DNA from: an uncultured bacterium
Lineage (GTDB): Bacteria > Cyanobacteriota > Vampirovibrionia > Gastranaerophilales > Gastranaerophilaceae
Reading direction: 5' to 3'
Assembly: GCA_949297715.1 (NCBI GenBank)
Contig: CASFTJ010000002.1
Location: 1 to 64,000 of the forward strand
DNA: 64,000 nt
The notes below the pieces were generated by a model. The model searched no databases and was not told the origin of the DNA. It saw only the letters and a list, made by a program, of their open reading frames with translations. Positions 1 through 8,669 of this stretch are shown here, in pieces (position 1 is the first letter of the stretch; every line of letters begins with the position of its first letter). A program made the translations under genes and the position numbers.

Positions 1-1
1 A

Positions 2-3000
2 TACACAAATACTCAAGGTGCAATGACCGTAAACGGTAAAATAAATAACGAAGGCGGTAATTTAAAATTAGACAATAGCGGCACAGGTATCAGCATAACC
101 GACGGAGCATCAGTATCAAATAAAAACGGCAACTTAGATATATTAAATACAGGTGCTGATGGGATTTTTGTAGACAAGAATGCTGCGATTACAAATGAAA
201 ATGGCAATATGTTTGTTTCAAACAGCGGCGAAGGCGGTTTGACAATCAATGGTGTAGCATCAAATACAAAAGGAAATGCTGAATTTAACAATTCAAACGG
301 ATTTTTGAATGTAAACGGTAAAATTTCTAATAATGATAAACTTCTAGCAATTAGAAATACCGGTGACGGTTTAAATATTAATGAAGGCTCTTTTGTTGAT
401 AGTGAAGGTCAGCTATTGATCGAAAACAGCGGTATTAATGGAATGAATATTTCCGGCAGAGTAGATAGCAAAGGCGATGCTGATATAATCAATTCAAACG
501 GTAATTTGAATATAAATACAAATGCTGATATTAACCATAAATCTGTTGAAAATAATTATATAAATATTTCAAACTCAGGCAATAAACTTTACATTGACGG
601 TAATGTAGAGTCTGAAAATGGCAAGATGAATATTTCAAATACAGGTACTGGCGGTCTTCACATTGACAAGAACGGAAAAATTAGCGATGTAAAAGTTGAA
701 GTTGACAGTGGTGATGGCGATATAGAATATAACCATACTCCAGAAATAAATATCAGTAATGACAGTGTTGCTTCAATGGATATAGACGGAACGATTGATT
801 CTTATAACAATCACTATAACATTACAAATGCCGGTAAAGGCGGAATTAATATAAATGAAACTGCTAATATAAATGGAGTTACTGAAGAAGAATCAACAAT
901 AACAAACTTTGGTGACGGCGGCATTAAAATATCAGGCAACATAACAAGTGGGGATCCGTATTTAGGCGATCTTTACGGTGATGCTGGATTAACAATCAAA
1001 AATGACAATTCTGTATCAGGAATCCACGTAACCGAAACTGGCAACATAGATTCTAAGAATATAGATCATACGAATATTTACAACAATGGCGAACAAGGAA
1101 TTGTTGTAGATGGACAGATTAGCCAGAATTACGCAAAAAATACGCCTGACTCTTTGAAAATTGTAAACACAGGCAAAGGAGGAATTAATCTATCTTCAAC
1201 AGGCAGAATTAACAATACTTCCAGCACATACGTTGAAAACAGCGGTAAAGACGGCATTAAATTTGCAGGTTTAACAAAAACTAACGGTTTAACTGTAAAT
1301 AACAAAGATTCAAATGTAGTTATCGGTGATAATACAGATAATGACAAGTATATTACATCAAGCGGTGACGTTAAGATAGCCGTAAACAACGGAAGCATTC
1401 TTAACTACGGAGTTAACAAGACTTTAATAAATATTGAAAATGCAGCCTTGTTGAATATGAGTGCTACAGACGGTACAATCGGTCTTGATGATGGAAATTG
1501 TGGCGCAGCTTGTATAGGTGTAGGTCCTGACTCAAGGGATTTCACAAAGTCAATCAATGTAACTTCAGACGGAGCAATTACTGCAACAACTACTCAAGAT
1601 GCTTTAACTGATGATTTGGTAATCAATATTGCAGGTAAAAATTCAGATTTAAATATTGACCAAGTAAAAGCAGACGGAAAAGTAATATTAACAACTGCAG
1701 ATTTTGATGAAAATAACAAGGGTTATTCAATCCTGAATGCTTCAACGGATCCAACAAAAGCAAATATTGAAGGTAAAGGAATTGCATTAATCGCAAGCGA
1801 CAAAATTGGTGAAGCTGATAACAAACTTACATTCAACCAGACCGCAGGTAAGTTTAATATGGAAGGTTATGATTTGGATAATCTTACATATCAGCCGAAT
1901 GCAGAGTATGGAATGGATGTACTTGCAATAAATGATATCAATATCAAAGGTCAGGATGACAAATATGATACAAATGTATGTACAATGATTTCAAGAGAAG
2001 GTTCAATAAATGCAGAATTCTCAGGAAATACATATATAAGAGAAGTTACGGCAGACAAAGAACTTAACCTTGTAACAAGAGGTGCGGAATTTGTAATAGA
2101 TAACTTAGGCACAGTTCCATATACTCCGGAAGATTACTTTGGACCAAACGGAAACAATGCTCCAGATACGGTTATAGTAAAAGCTCTAGATATAAACCCG
2201 AACACAAGGGTTGATGATGCTGGACTTGTAGATGGAGTTCATAGTCACTGGGCAGATTCTCACATAATTATTAAAAACGGAAAAGTTGATGATAATGCAA
2301 AGATTGTCTTAACCGGTGATAATGTATATGCAGGCGGTTACCGTTTCTATATGGGTAAAGACAGAAACGAAGACGGAAAAACTTACTGGGTATATGATGA
2401 CAGAACTGCAATGACTGATATGAGCGGAAATGGCCCGACAATCAGAGTAAATGCAGTAAGAGAAGATGATGTAACATCAATCGGCAGACAAGAAGAAGAA
2501 CGTAACTATTATACAGGCGGCAGCGTACAAGAGGATGAGCCTTGGTATGACGACGATGACGATGATGATCATATAATTGTTCCGGAACCTGGTGACGATG
2601 ACGACGGCGACGATGGTGACGACGGTGACGATGGCGATGACGGCGACGATGGTGACGACGGCGACGATGGCGATGACGGCGACGATGGCGATGACGGCGA
2701 CGATGGTGACGACGGCGACGATGGCGATGACGGCGACGATGGCGATGACGGTGACGATGGCGATGACGGTGACGATGGCGATGACGGTGACGATGGCGAT
2801 GACGGTGACGATGAGCCTAATCCGCCTGTGGGTGATGACGATGATGATGATTTGCCGGTAACAAGGGATGACGCTAAGCGTACTTGGAAAAAAGTAATTG
2901 CAGACGATGTTAATATCATCGACAAACGTCAATACATAAGATTTCGTGTTGACCATAACCCTCATCCGGTAGTATTTGAAAGTATTCCTACAGTATCATC

Positions 3001-3256
3001 ACTTGTTGATGTTTCAAGAGGCGGTGTCGCTTTGACTCATAGCAATGCACTTAAAGTTGGTGATGTTGTTCCGGTTCATATTAAGTATGGTGACTTAAAT
3101 ATTGATGCAGATGTCAAAGTTGTAACCGCATCAGATAGAAGAGCCGGTGCAGAGTTTGTAAATCTTGATCAATCAACAGCAAACAGACTTCTTTATTTGA
3201 ACTTGATGCTTGAAGAAGATCAAAAATTAACACTTGGCGGTAATAACCAAATATAA
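2..3256 (+). CDS. giant beta-helix adhesin with Asp-rich repeat and C-terminal PilZ domain (5' truncated)
   Basis: The reading frame is open through the left window edge, so the start and any signal peptide are missing. Numbering here counts from the first in-window ATG at 23. Residues 1 to about 600 are short imperfect repeats of the type NSGxxGxxIxG alternating with GNxxxxN, typical of filamentous-haemagglutinin-like right-handed beta-helices. Residues about 640-830 form a less repetitive region. Residues 857-930 are GDDDD followed by 23 GDD triplets. The last 110 residues read as a PilZ domain: R969xxxR973 and D996xS998xxG1001, the two c-di-GMP-binding motifs, are both intact. By family the repeats would be surface-exposed, while PilZ domains act in the cytoplasm; the combination is odd. 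A terminator follows. The adhesin call is by repeat style; the PilZ call is by motif. Confidence 0.8.
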   Translation, partial: YTNTQGAMTVNGKINNEGGNLKLDNSGTGISITDGASVSNKNGNLDILNTGADGIFVDKNAAITNENGNMFVSNSGEGGLTINGVASNTKGNAEFNNSNGFLNVNGKISNNDKLLAIRNTGDGLNINEGSFVDSEGQLLIENSGINGMNISGRVDSKGDADIINSNGNLNINTNADINHKSVENNYINISNSGNKLYIDGNVESENGKMNISNTGTGGLHIDKNGKISDVKVEVDSGDGDIEYNHTPEINISNDSVASMDIDGTIDSYNNHYNITNAGKGGININETANINGVTEEESTITNFGDGGIKISGNITSGDPYLGDLYGDAGLTIKNDNSVSGIHVTETGNIDSKNIDHTNIYNNGEQGIVVDGQISQNYAKNTPDSLKIVNTGKGGINLSSTGRINNTSSTYVENSGKDGIKFAGLTKTNGLTVNNKDSNVVIGDNTDNDKYITSSGDVKIAVNNGSILNYGVNKTLINIENAALLNMSATDGTIGLDDGNCGAACIGVGPDSRDFTKSINVTSDGAITATTTQDALTDDLVINIAGKNSDLNIDQVKADGKVILTTADFDENNKGYSILNASTDPTKANIEGKGIALIASDKIGEADNKLTFNQTAGKFNMEGYDLDNLTYQPNAEYGMDVLAINDINIKGQDDKYDTNVCTMISREGSINAEFSGNTYIREVTADKELNLVTRGAEFVIDNLGTVPYTPEDYFGPNGNNAPDTVIVKALDINPNTRVDDAGLVDGVHSHWADSHIIIKNGKVDDNAKIVLTGDNVYAGGYRFYMGKDRNEDGKTYWVYDDRTAMTDMSGNGPTIRVNAVREDDVTSIGRQEEERNYYTGGSVQEDEPWYDDDDDDDHIIVPEPGDDDDGDDGDDGDDGDDGDDGDDGDDGDDGDDGDDGDDGDDGDDGDDGDDGDDGDDGDDGDDGDDGDDGDDGDDEPNPPVGDDDDDDLPVTRDDAKRTWKKVIADDVNIIDKRQYIRFRVDHNPHPVVFESIPTVSSLVDVSRGGVALTHSNALKVGDVVPVHIKYGDLNIDADVKVVTASDRRAGAEFVNLDQSTANRLLYLNLMLEEDQKLTLGGNNQI
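2606..2812 (+). repeat. in-frame 9-nt tandem repeat encoding (Gly-Asp-Asp)23
   Basis: There are 23 consecutive 9-nt units, alternating mainly between GGCGACGAT and GG(C/T)GATGAC, so an 18-nt superperiod is visible. The tract is much richer in G+C than its surroundings. It is a likely site of slipped-strand copy-number change; any change by whole units keeps the frame and preserves the downstream PilZ domain. Confidence 0.9.
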
Positions 3257-3278
3257 TGTGAAGTATATTATATAGATA

Positions 3279-3308
3279 GGAGTCGGACTTAAAAATCCGG
3301 CTCCTTTT
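3279..3308 (+). terminator. intrinsic terminator after the adhesin gene
   Basis: GGAGTCGGA pairs with TCCGGCTCC (one G-U) around an 8-nt loop, followed by TTTT. It lies 22 nt after the adhesin stop codon and separates it from fabI. Confidence 0.8.
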
Positions 3309-3339
3309 CTAATCAAGTAAAAAAGTTTTTAATTAAAAT

Positions 3340-3368
3340 TTGCTTTAAAAATATATTTTTGGTAAAAT
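3340..3368 (+). promoter_or_regulatory. sigma70-type promoter for fabI
   Basis: TTGCTT, a 17-nt spacer, then TAAAAT. The predicted transcript start near 3375 leaves a leader of about 33 nt containing GAGGGAG before the fabI ATG. Confidence 0.5.
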
Positions 3369-3407
3369 CAACACGTAAATAAAATTTTTGATGAGGGAGA
3401 AATAACT

Positions 3408-4220
3408 ATGAAATTAATGGAAGGCAAAAAGGGTGTTATTTTTGGAGTTTCAAACACCCACGGAATTGCTTATGCAATAGCAAGACAGCTATATGAAGCC
3501 GGTGCAGATATTGCATTTACTTACGCCGGTGAACCGATGGAAAAAAGAGTTCGACCACTTGCAGAAGAAATGGGCGCAAAGATTATTATGAACTGCGATG
3601 TTACAAAGGAAGATGAAGTAGCTGCAGTATTCAAAGAATGCGAAAGAGTATACGGAAAAATAGATTTTGTGGTACATGCGGTTGCATTTGCGGCAAAAGA
3701 AGATTTGCAAGGAAGATTCATTGATACTTCTCGTGCAGGTTGGGATTTGGCAATGGGTGTAAGTGCATATTCATTGATTTCTTTATGTAAACATGCAGAA
3801 CCTGTTATGAATGAAGGTGGTTCAATTTTTGCTCTGACTTACCTTGGTTCACAATATGTAGTAGCAAATTACAATATTATGGGTGTAGCAAAAGCTGCAT
3901 TAGAATCTTCAATGAGATATTTAGCCGCAGATCTTGGTAAAAAGGGTATCAGAGTCAACTGTATTTCTGCTGGTGCCGTTAAAACACTTGCAGCTAAAGG
4001 TATTTCGGGATTTGACAAAATGCTTAAAGCTGCAGTTGCTAAAGCACCTCTTGGACGTAATGTTTCACTTGAGGATGTCGGTAAAGCAGGTTTATACTTG
4101 GCTTCAGACTTATCAACCGGCACAACGGGTCAGATACTATACGTAGATTGCGGATGCCATGCTGTTTATGCATCATTAGAAGAAATGGAAATTATAGCAA
4201 ATTCTATTCCGAAAGCTTAG
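3408..4220 (+). CDS. fabI: enoyl-[acyl-carrier-protein] reductase (NADH), FabI type
   Basis: This enzyme reduces trans-2-enoyl-ACP in the last step of each fatty-acid elongation cycle. The 270-residue protein is the usual FabI length. It has an N-terminal Rossmann start (GVSNTHGIAYAIA) and the FabI catalytic spacing Y145-x9-Y155-x6-K162 in TYLGSQYVVANYNIMGVAKA, which distinguishes it from the classic YxxxK reductases. The C-terminal GQILYVDCGCHAVY also fits the family. It is monocistronic: it has its own promoter, a GAGGGAG ribosome site and a strong terminator. The tyrosine at the first catalytic position is the residue contacted by triclosan-type inhibitors in this family. The identification is secure. 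Confidence 0.96.
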   Translation: MKLMEGKKGVIFGVSNTHGIAYAIARQLYEAGADIAFTYAGEPMEKRVRPLAEEMGAKIIMNCDVTKEDEVAAVFKECERVYGKIDFVVHAVAFAAKEDLQGRFIDTSRAGWDLAMGVSAYSLISLCKHAEPVMNEGGSIFALTYLGSQYVVANYNIMGVAKAALESSMRYLAADLGKKGIRVNCISAGAVKTLAAKGISGFDKMLKAAVAKAPLGRNVSLEDVGKAGLYLASDLSTGTTGQILYVDCGCHAVYASLEEMEIIANSIPKA

Positions 4221-4240
4221 TAAAATATAAAAATTCTTAG

Positions 4241-4272
4241 CAGGTGGTAATTTGATAATTACCGCCTGTTTT
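4241..4272. terminator. bidirectional terminator between fabI and the convergent thioredoxin-like gene
   Basis: A 12-bp stem (CAGGTGGTAATT with AATTACCGCCTG, one G-U) has a TGAT loop and is followed by TTTT on the + strand. The convergent gene ends three bases further on, so the same hairpin can serve both directions. Confidence 0.85.
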
Positions 4273-4274
4273 GT

Positions 4275-4706
4275 TTAAGAATTATTTTTAGTTTCTAAGT
4301 AATTATCTAAAATTCGTTTTAAATTATTGTGAGTTTGGTATTTTTTTGGAATTCTTATATAACTGTTTTTTTCAGGATCAACCAAAAATAATGCAGGAAA
4401 TTCCTTTGCATTGTAGGATTTTGCAAGTTGTGCGTTTTCGGAGTTTTCTGTATTTAAAATTGAAAAATTAAAATATGAATTATAGTGTTTGTAAATATAT
4501 TGCCCTATTTTAAGAGATTTAAGAATGGATTTTATATCTTTTGAAGACACGAAAACGAGTAAAAACGGCTTATTACGTGTGATTGCATCTTGATATTCAA
4601 GCCCGACATAGTCTCTGGACAGATAGTTTGTAAAAATTAAACTGTCAGAATAGGCACATGTTTGTGTAAGTATAAATATAGTTAATATCAAAAATATTTT
4701 TTTCAT
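4275..4706 (-). CDS. exported thioredoxin-fold protein lacking the CxxC active site
   Basis: The 143-residue protein starts with a lysine-led hydrophobic segment ending in a CAYSDS-like cleavage region, so export is likely. The remainder follows a thioredoxin-like pattern: KPFLLVFVSS where the active-site strand would be, and EFPALFLVDP resembling the cis-proline loop region. The usual CxxC is absent (SSKD occupies the place), so a redox role is unlikely. A thioredoxin-like binding protein is the best guess. It lies downstream of an XRE regulator on the same strand with a 40-nt gap. The function is unknown. Confidence 0.55.
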   Translation of the reverse strand: MKKIFLILTIFILTQTCAYSDSLIFTNYLSRDYVGLEYQDAITRNKPFLLVFVSSKDIKSILKSLKIGQYIYKHYNSYFNFSILNTENSENAQLAKSYNAKEFPALFLVDPEKNSYIRIPKKYQTHNNLKRILDNYLETKNNS

Positions 4707-4746
4707 ATTTTTTTAAAATTCCAAAGGAAATATTTTTTGCTAAAAT

Positions 4747-5019
4747 TTATTCTAAAAAAGTAAAATTATTACCTAGAATTATTTCAAATTCTTGCATTAA
4801 ACCGGAAGCAGGGATATTAAGTCCTTCGCAAATTCGCCATATTGTACTCAACTGAGGGTCTTTAATTCCTTTTTCCAAATCAGCCCACATAGATTTTGTC
4901 ATACCAATTTCTGCAGAAATCAGACTTATGGATTTGCCGCATTTAATTCTATGTTGTTTAATTATTTCCCCAATAAGTTTTTGAAAGTTTTTTTTGTTTT
5001 CTAAATATTTATCTTGCAT
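4747..5019 (-). CDS. XRE-family helix-turn-helix regulator
   Basis: The 90-residue protein is essentially one HTH_XRE domain: IKQHRIKCGKSISLISAEIG, then MTKSMWADLEKGIKDPQLST as the recognition-helix region, then WRICEGLNIPASGLM. The domain occupies about residues 15-75. It is divergent from the prepilin gene starting at 5087. The 67-bp gap holds two near-identical palindromic sites, so autoregulation plus control of the prepilin gene is the natural inference. Confidence 0.85.
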   Translation of the reverse strand: MQDKYLENKKNFQKLIGEIIKQHRIKCGKSISLISAEIGMTKSMWADLEKGIKDPQLSTIWRICEGLNIPASGLMQEFEIILGNNFTFLE

Positions 5020-5032
5020 TTTAAATATTTTA

Positions 5033-5070
5033 GTGCTAAATTAAGAACAGTTTGTGCTAATATTAGAACA
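5033..5070. promoter_or_regulatory. two tandem operator-like sites between XRE regulator and prepilin gene
   Basis: Two 17-nt direct repeats, GTGCTAAATTAAGAACA (5033-5049) and GTGCTAATATTAGAACA (5054-5070), are offset by exactly 21 bp, two helical turns. Each is also an imperfect palindrome (GTGCTAA facing TTAGAAC). This is the arrangement expected for cooperative binding of an XRE dimer pair. The sites cover the likely promoters of both divergent genes. Confidence 0.65.
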
Positions 5071-5086
5071 ATATAGGAGTTTATAC

Positions 5087-5796
5087 ATGAAAACTAAAGC
5101 ATTTACAATGGCGGAAGTATTGATTACGATAGGTATAATTGGAATTATAGCCGCAATGACCTTTCCTTCATTAATAAACAGGTATCAAGAAAAAGTTGCA
5201 TACACAAGGTTAAGACATGCTTATTCTGTATTTTCCCAAGCGTATCTAAGAGTAACAGAAAGCAATGGTCCGTTAGATAGTTTGGATTTGGGGGAATTTG
5301 CAACCCCAGAAGGCGCAAAAAAAATGTATGATTATTTCAGCCTTTTTTAGCAGAGGCAGAGGATTGCGGGGATGAGTTCGGATGTTTTTATGATGGAGAT
5401 TACAAGACATTGACAGGAGGAATATACGGATTTTCACCAAGAAATCATTCAAAGTATGCAAGAGGTGTTTTAAATAACGGAACAGCATTTGCATTTGCAA
5501 GTGGAGGTAGCGGATGCAATGACAATGGAACAGTAAAAGGATATTGTGGAATTTTATATGTTGATATTAACGGTTACAAAAATCCTAATCAGGCAGGTGT
5601 TGATTATTTTGCATTTCACGTTACTAAAACCGGGATATATCCTGTAGGGATGCAAGGATTTGATGGCGGAACAAATGGTTATGTTTGTGAATATCAAGGA
5701 AATTCCAGGGGGAATGGTATTGGATGTACTGCCTATTTGATTTATAAAGGAAAAATGGATTATTTAAGGCGCGATATTTCTGAAGGATGGAAATAA
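5087..5796 (+). pseudogene. type IV prepilin-like (pseudopilin) gene with a -1 frameshift
   Basis: The start at 5087 is chosen because TAGGAG precedes it and the protein then begins MKTKAFTMAEVLITIGIIG, a prepilin-peptidase site with Ala rather than Gly at -1, Glu at +5 and a hydrophobic helix. The frame reads to a stop at 5350. A second frame, open from 5332 and overlapping the first, continues without a gap in sense as PFLAEAEDCG and carries a pilin-like C-terminal half rich in Gly and Cys to 5796. Loss of one T in the ATTATTTCAG stretch (about 5332-5340) explains the break. The second prepilin-like gene in this window (40258) has the same overall layout intact. It is either a true pseudogene, a phase-variable gene or a sequence error. 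Confidence 0.75.
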
Positions 5797-5862
5797 TATT
5801 TTTGCTCAAATCTTTTTTTATGTTATTCTTTAATACAGAAGTGTAACAAAGAAGGATAAGAA

Positions 5863-8517
5863 ATGACAGAGACTGCAATAAAGATAGAAGATTTACCGAC
5901 GGTATATGACCCTAAAGCAACGGAAGAAAGTATTTACAAATTTTGGGAAGAGGGCGGATTTTTCAAGGCTGATGCAACAAGCGATAAACCGCATTACTCT
6001 ATAGTAATACCCCCGCCGAATGTAACGGGAGTTCTTCATATGGGACATGCTCTTGATGAAACATTGCAGGATATTTTAACCCGTTACCACAGAATGTCAG
6101 GGTTTGAAACTTTATGGCTTCCTGGAACAGACCATGCTGGGATTGCGACTCAGAATGTCGTTGAGAAAAAACTTCGTGAAAAAGGGTTGTCTCGTTACGA
6201 TTTGGGACGTGAAAAGTTTTTGGAAGAAACCTGGAAATGGGCAAATAAACATAAATCAGCTATTTTGGATCAATGTAAACGTTTAGGAGCATCTTTTGAC
6301 CGTTCAAGAGAAAGATTTACGTTTGATGAAGGGTGTTCAAAAGCTGTAAAAGAAGTTTTTGTAAGACTTTATGAGAAAGGTATGATTTATAAAGGCAAAT
6401 ATATCGTAAACTGGTGCCCGAGATGTAACAGTGCGATATCAGACGTTGAAACCGAATACGTAACAGAACAAGGGCACATGTGGGAAATTTCATATCCTTT
6501 AAAAGGTGAGTCAGGTGCGATTATTGTTGCAACAACAAGACCTGAAACAATTTTCGGTGATGTTGCAATCGCAGTTCACCCGTCTGACCACAAATACTCT
6601 GAACTTGTCGGAAAAACGGTTGTAATTCCTCTAACAGGACGTGAAATTCCGATTATTGCAGATGAATACGTAGATAAGAATTTCGGAACAGGCGCCGTAA
6701 AAATTACGCCGGCTCACGACCCGAACGATTACGAAGTCGGAAAACGTCACAATTTAAAACCAATTTGGGTAATTGATGAAGAAGGCAAGATGAAAGCTTG
6801 TGGCGAAGTTCCGCCAGAACTTCACGGGCTTGACAGGTATGAAGCAAGAGAAAAAATTATCGGAATGCTCTCTTATAAGAATTTCTTGTTAAGAACACGT
6901 GATCATGAGCATAATGTCGGCAAGTGCCAGCGCTGCGGAACAACGATTGAACCGCTTCTTTCTGAACAATGGTTTGTGAAGATGGGCCCGCTTGCAAAAG
7001 AAGCAATAGCGGCAGTAAAAGACGGTCGTATAAAATTTGTTCCAGACAGGTGGGAAAAGAATTACCTGGGCTGGATGGAAAATATACGTGATTGGTGTAT
7101 TTCCCGTCAATTGTGGTGGGGACATCAAATTCCTGCTTATTATCACAATGTAACCGGAGAAATGGTTGTTGCAAGGGAAAATCCTGATCCTGAAAATTAT
7201 ACGCAAGATCCTGATGTTTTGGATACGTGGTTTTCGTCAGGTTTGTGGCCGTTCTCTACTATGGGCTGGCCAAACACAGACTCAGAAGACTTTAAAAAGT
7301 TCTATCCGACAACAACTTTAGTTACAGGATTTGACATTATTTTCTTCTGGGTTGCCAGAATGATAACAATGGGGCTTGAATTTACAGGTAAAGCACCATT
7401 TTCGACAGTTTATATCCACGGGCTTATCAGAGATGAAAAAGGTCAGAAAATGTCAAAATCAAAAGGTAACACTATTGATCCTGTTGAAATTATCGACAAA
7501 TACGGTAGTGACGCTTTAAGATTTACAATGACATCACTTTGTACTTACGGCGGTCAGGATATCAAAATCAGTGATGAAAGATTTGAATACGGCCGTAACT
7601 TCGCAAACAAAATTTGGAATGCGTCAAGGTTTGTCTTGATGAATTTATCAGGAGTAGACAATAAAGACATTGATTTTGACAGCCTTACAATTGCTGATAA
7701 ATGGATTTTGAATGAGTTAAATAATACATCAAAAGAGATTAACGAAAACATAAAAACCTATAGAATAGGGGAAACTGCGCATGTTTTATATGATTTCTTC
7801 TGGAATAAATATTGCGATTGGTATGTAGAGATTGCAAAAATTCAACTACAGGATGAAAGCTTAAAATTAAATACCCAAAGGGTTTTAAGATATGTTCTTG
7901 ATATGTCATTAAGAATGCTTCATCCGATAATGCCTCATATAACAGAACGTGTATGGCAGTTAATCCCCAAAGAAACCTCAACAAAAGCTATAATAGTTGC
8001 GGAATTTCCGACATTTAGCGAGGCTTTAGAGTTTCCGAAAGAAGCAGAAGAAATGGAGCTTGTTTTTGAGACAATCAAGTCGTTAAGAAATCTTCGTCAA
8101 GGCTTCAACATAGCAATGTCAGTAAAATTTGACATAGAAATTCGAGCAAGCAAGAATGAAAAACCGATATTTGAAGCGATAGAAGCGTATATAAAACGTC
8201 TTGCTCGTGTTGAAAATATTACATACGGAAAAGAATCTGATGAAGCTCCGAAAAAATCAGCAACAGCTGTTGTATGGGCATCAAAAATTGTTGTACCGTT
8301 AGAAAATCTAATAGATTTTAATGAAGAAATCGCACGTCAACAAAAGAAACTTGACAAACTGACAGCAGAGAAAAAATCGCTGTCCGGCAGAATAAATAAC
8401 CCCAAATTTGTGGCAAATGCGCCGCAAGAGCTTATAAAACAAACAAAAGAAAGAATTGAGGAGATTACCCTTCAGGAAAAAACGATAGAAATACTGATAA
8501 ATTCACTTAAAAACTAA
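5863..8517 (+). CDS. valS: valyl-tRNA synthetase
   Basis: This class Ia aminoacyl-tRNA synthetase charges tRNA-Val. The 884-residue protein fits the family. HMGH at 59-62 is the HIGH signature in the ValS-type context PPPNVTGVLHMGHAL, and KMSKS lies at 529-533. The editing (CP1) domain lies between them and includes ATTRPETIFGD. Two Cys pairs (CPRC and CQRC) suggest zinc-knuckle remnants. The C-terminal about 65 residues form the ValS-specific coiled-coil arm. AGAAGGA lies 7 nt before the ATG. No T-box-like leader fits in the short upstream gap. Confidence 0.98.
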   Translation: MTETAIKIEDLPTVYDPKATEESIYKFWEEGGFFKADATSDKPHYSIVIPPPNVTGVLHMGHALDETLQDILTRYHRMSGFETLWLPGTDHAGIATQNVVEKKLREKGLSRYDLGREKFLEETWKWANKHKSAILDQCKRLGASFDRSRERFTFDEGCSKAVKEVFVRLYEKGMIYKGKYIVNWCPRCNSAISDVETEYVTEQGHMWEISYPLKGESGAIIVATTRPETIFGDVAIAVHPSDHKYSELVGKTVVIPLTGREIPIIADEYVDKNFGTGAVKITPAHDPNDYEVGKRHNLKPIWVIDEEGKMKACGEVPPELHGLDRYEAREKIIGMLSYKNFLLRTRDHEHNVGKCQRCGTTIEPLLSEQWFVKMGPLAKEAIAAVKDGRIKFVPDRWEKNYLGWMENIRDWCISRQLWWGHQIPAYYHNVTGEMVVARENPDPENYTQDPDVLDTWFSSGLWPFSTMGWPNTDSEDFKKFYPTTTLVTGFDIIFFWVARMITMGLEFTGKAPFSTVYIHGLIRDEKGQKMSKSKGNTIDPVEIIDKYGSDALRFTMTSLCTYGGQDIKISDERFEYGRNFANKIWNASRFVLMNLSGVDNKDIDFDSLTIADKWILNELNNTSKEINENIKTYRIGETAHVLYDFFWNKYCDWYVEIAKIQLQDESLKLNTQRVLRYVLDMSLRMLHPIMPHITERVWQLIPKETSTKAIIVAEFPTFSEALEFPKEAEEMELVFETIKSLRNLRQGFNIAMSVKFDIEIRASKNEKPIFEAIEAYIKRLARVENITYGKESDEAPKKSATAVVWASKIVVPLENLIDFNEEIARQQKKLDKLTAEKKSLSGRINNPKFVANAPQELIKQTKERIEEITLQEKTIEILINSLKN

Positions 8518-8600
8518 ATAAAAAGCTGTAAAATAAGAACAAAATATGGGCTTAATTTTAATCTTTTTTAAGATTTATTGCTAAAGAATGTTAAAAAAGA

Positions 8601-8629
8601 TTTACAAATTGGCCATATTTTGTTACAAT
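8601..8629 (+). promoter_or_regulatory. probable rpsA promoter
   Basis: TTTACA, a 17-nt spacer, then TACAAT with an extended -10 TG (TGTTACAAT). A TATAAT at 8638 lies downstream without a matching -35. The leader would be about 34 nt and includes GGAG before the ATG. Confidence 0.45.
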
Positions 8630-8669
8630 AAAATTTGTATAATAGAGATTATCAGTAAATGGAGTAAAG

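Noticed and set aside
2606-2812. CRISPR-like tandem array
   Set aside because: Units are 9 nt with no spacers and lie inside a coding frame.
2477-2965. Long frames on the - strand opposite the GDD repeat (Ser/Pro- and Val/Ile-repeat proteins)
   Set aside because: They are mirror images of the 9-nt coding repeat on the + strand, with no ribosome sites and no sense outside the repeat.
5797-5862. T-box leader before valS
   Set aside because: The gap is only 66 nt, too short for a specifier stem and antiterminator.
8560-8600. Terminator after valS formed by AATCTTTTTTAA and its inverted copy
   Set aside because: The arms are A-T only with a long loop and no G-C core; not convincing as a terminator.
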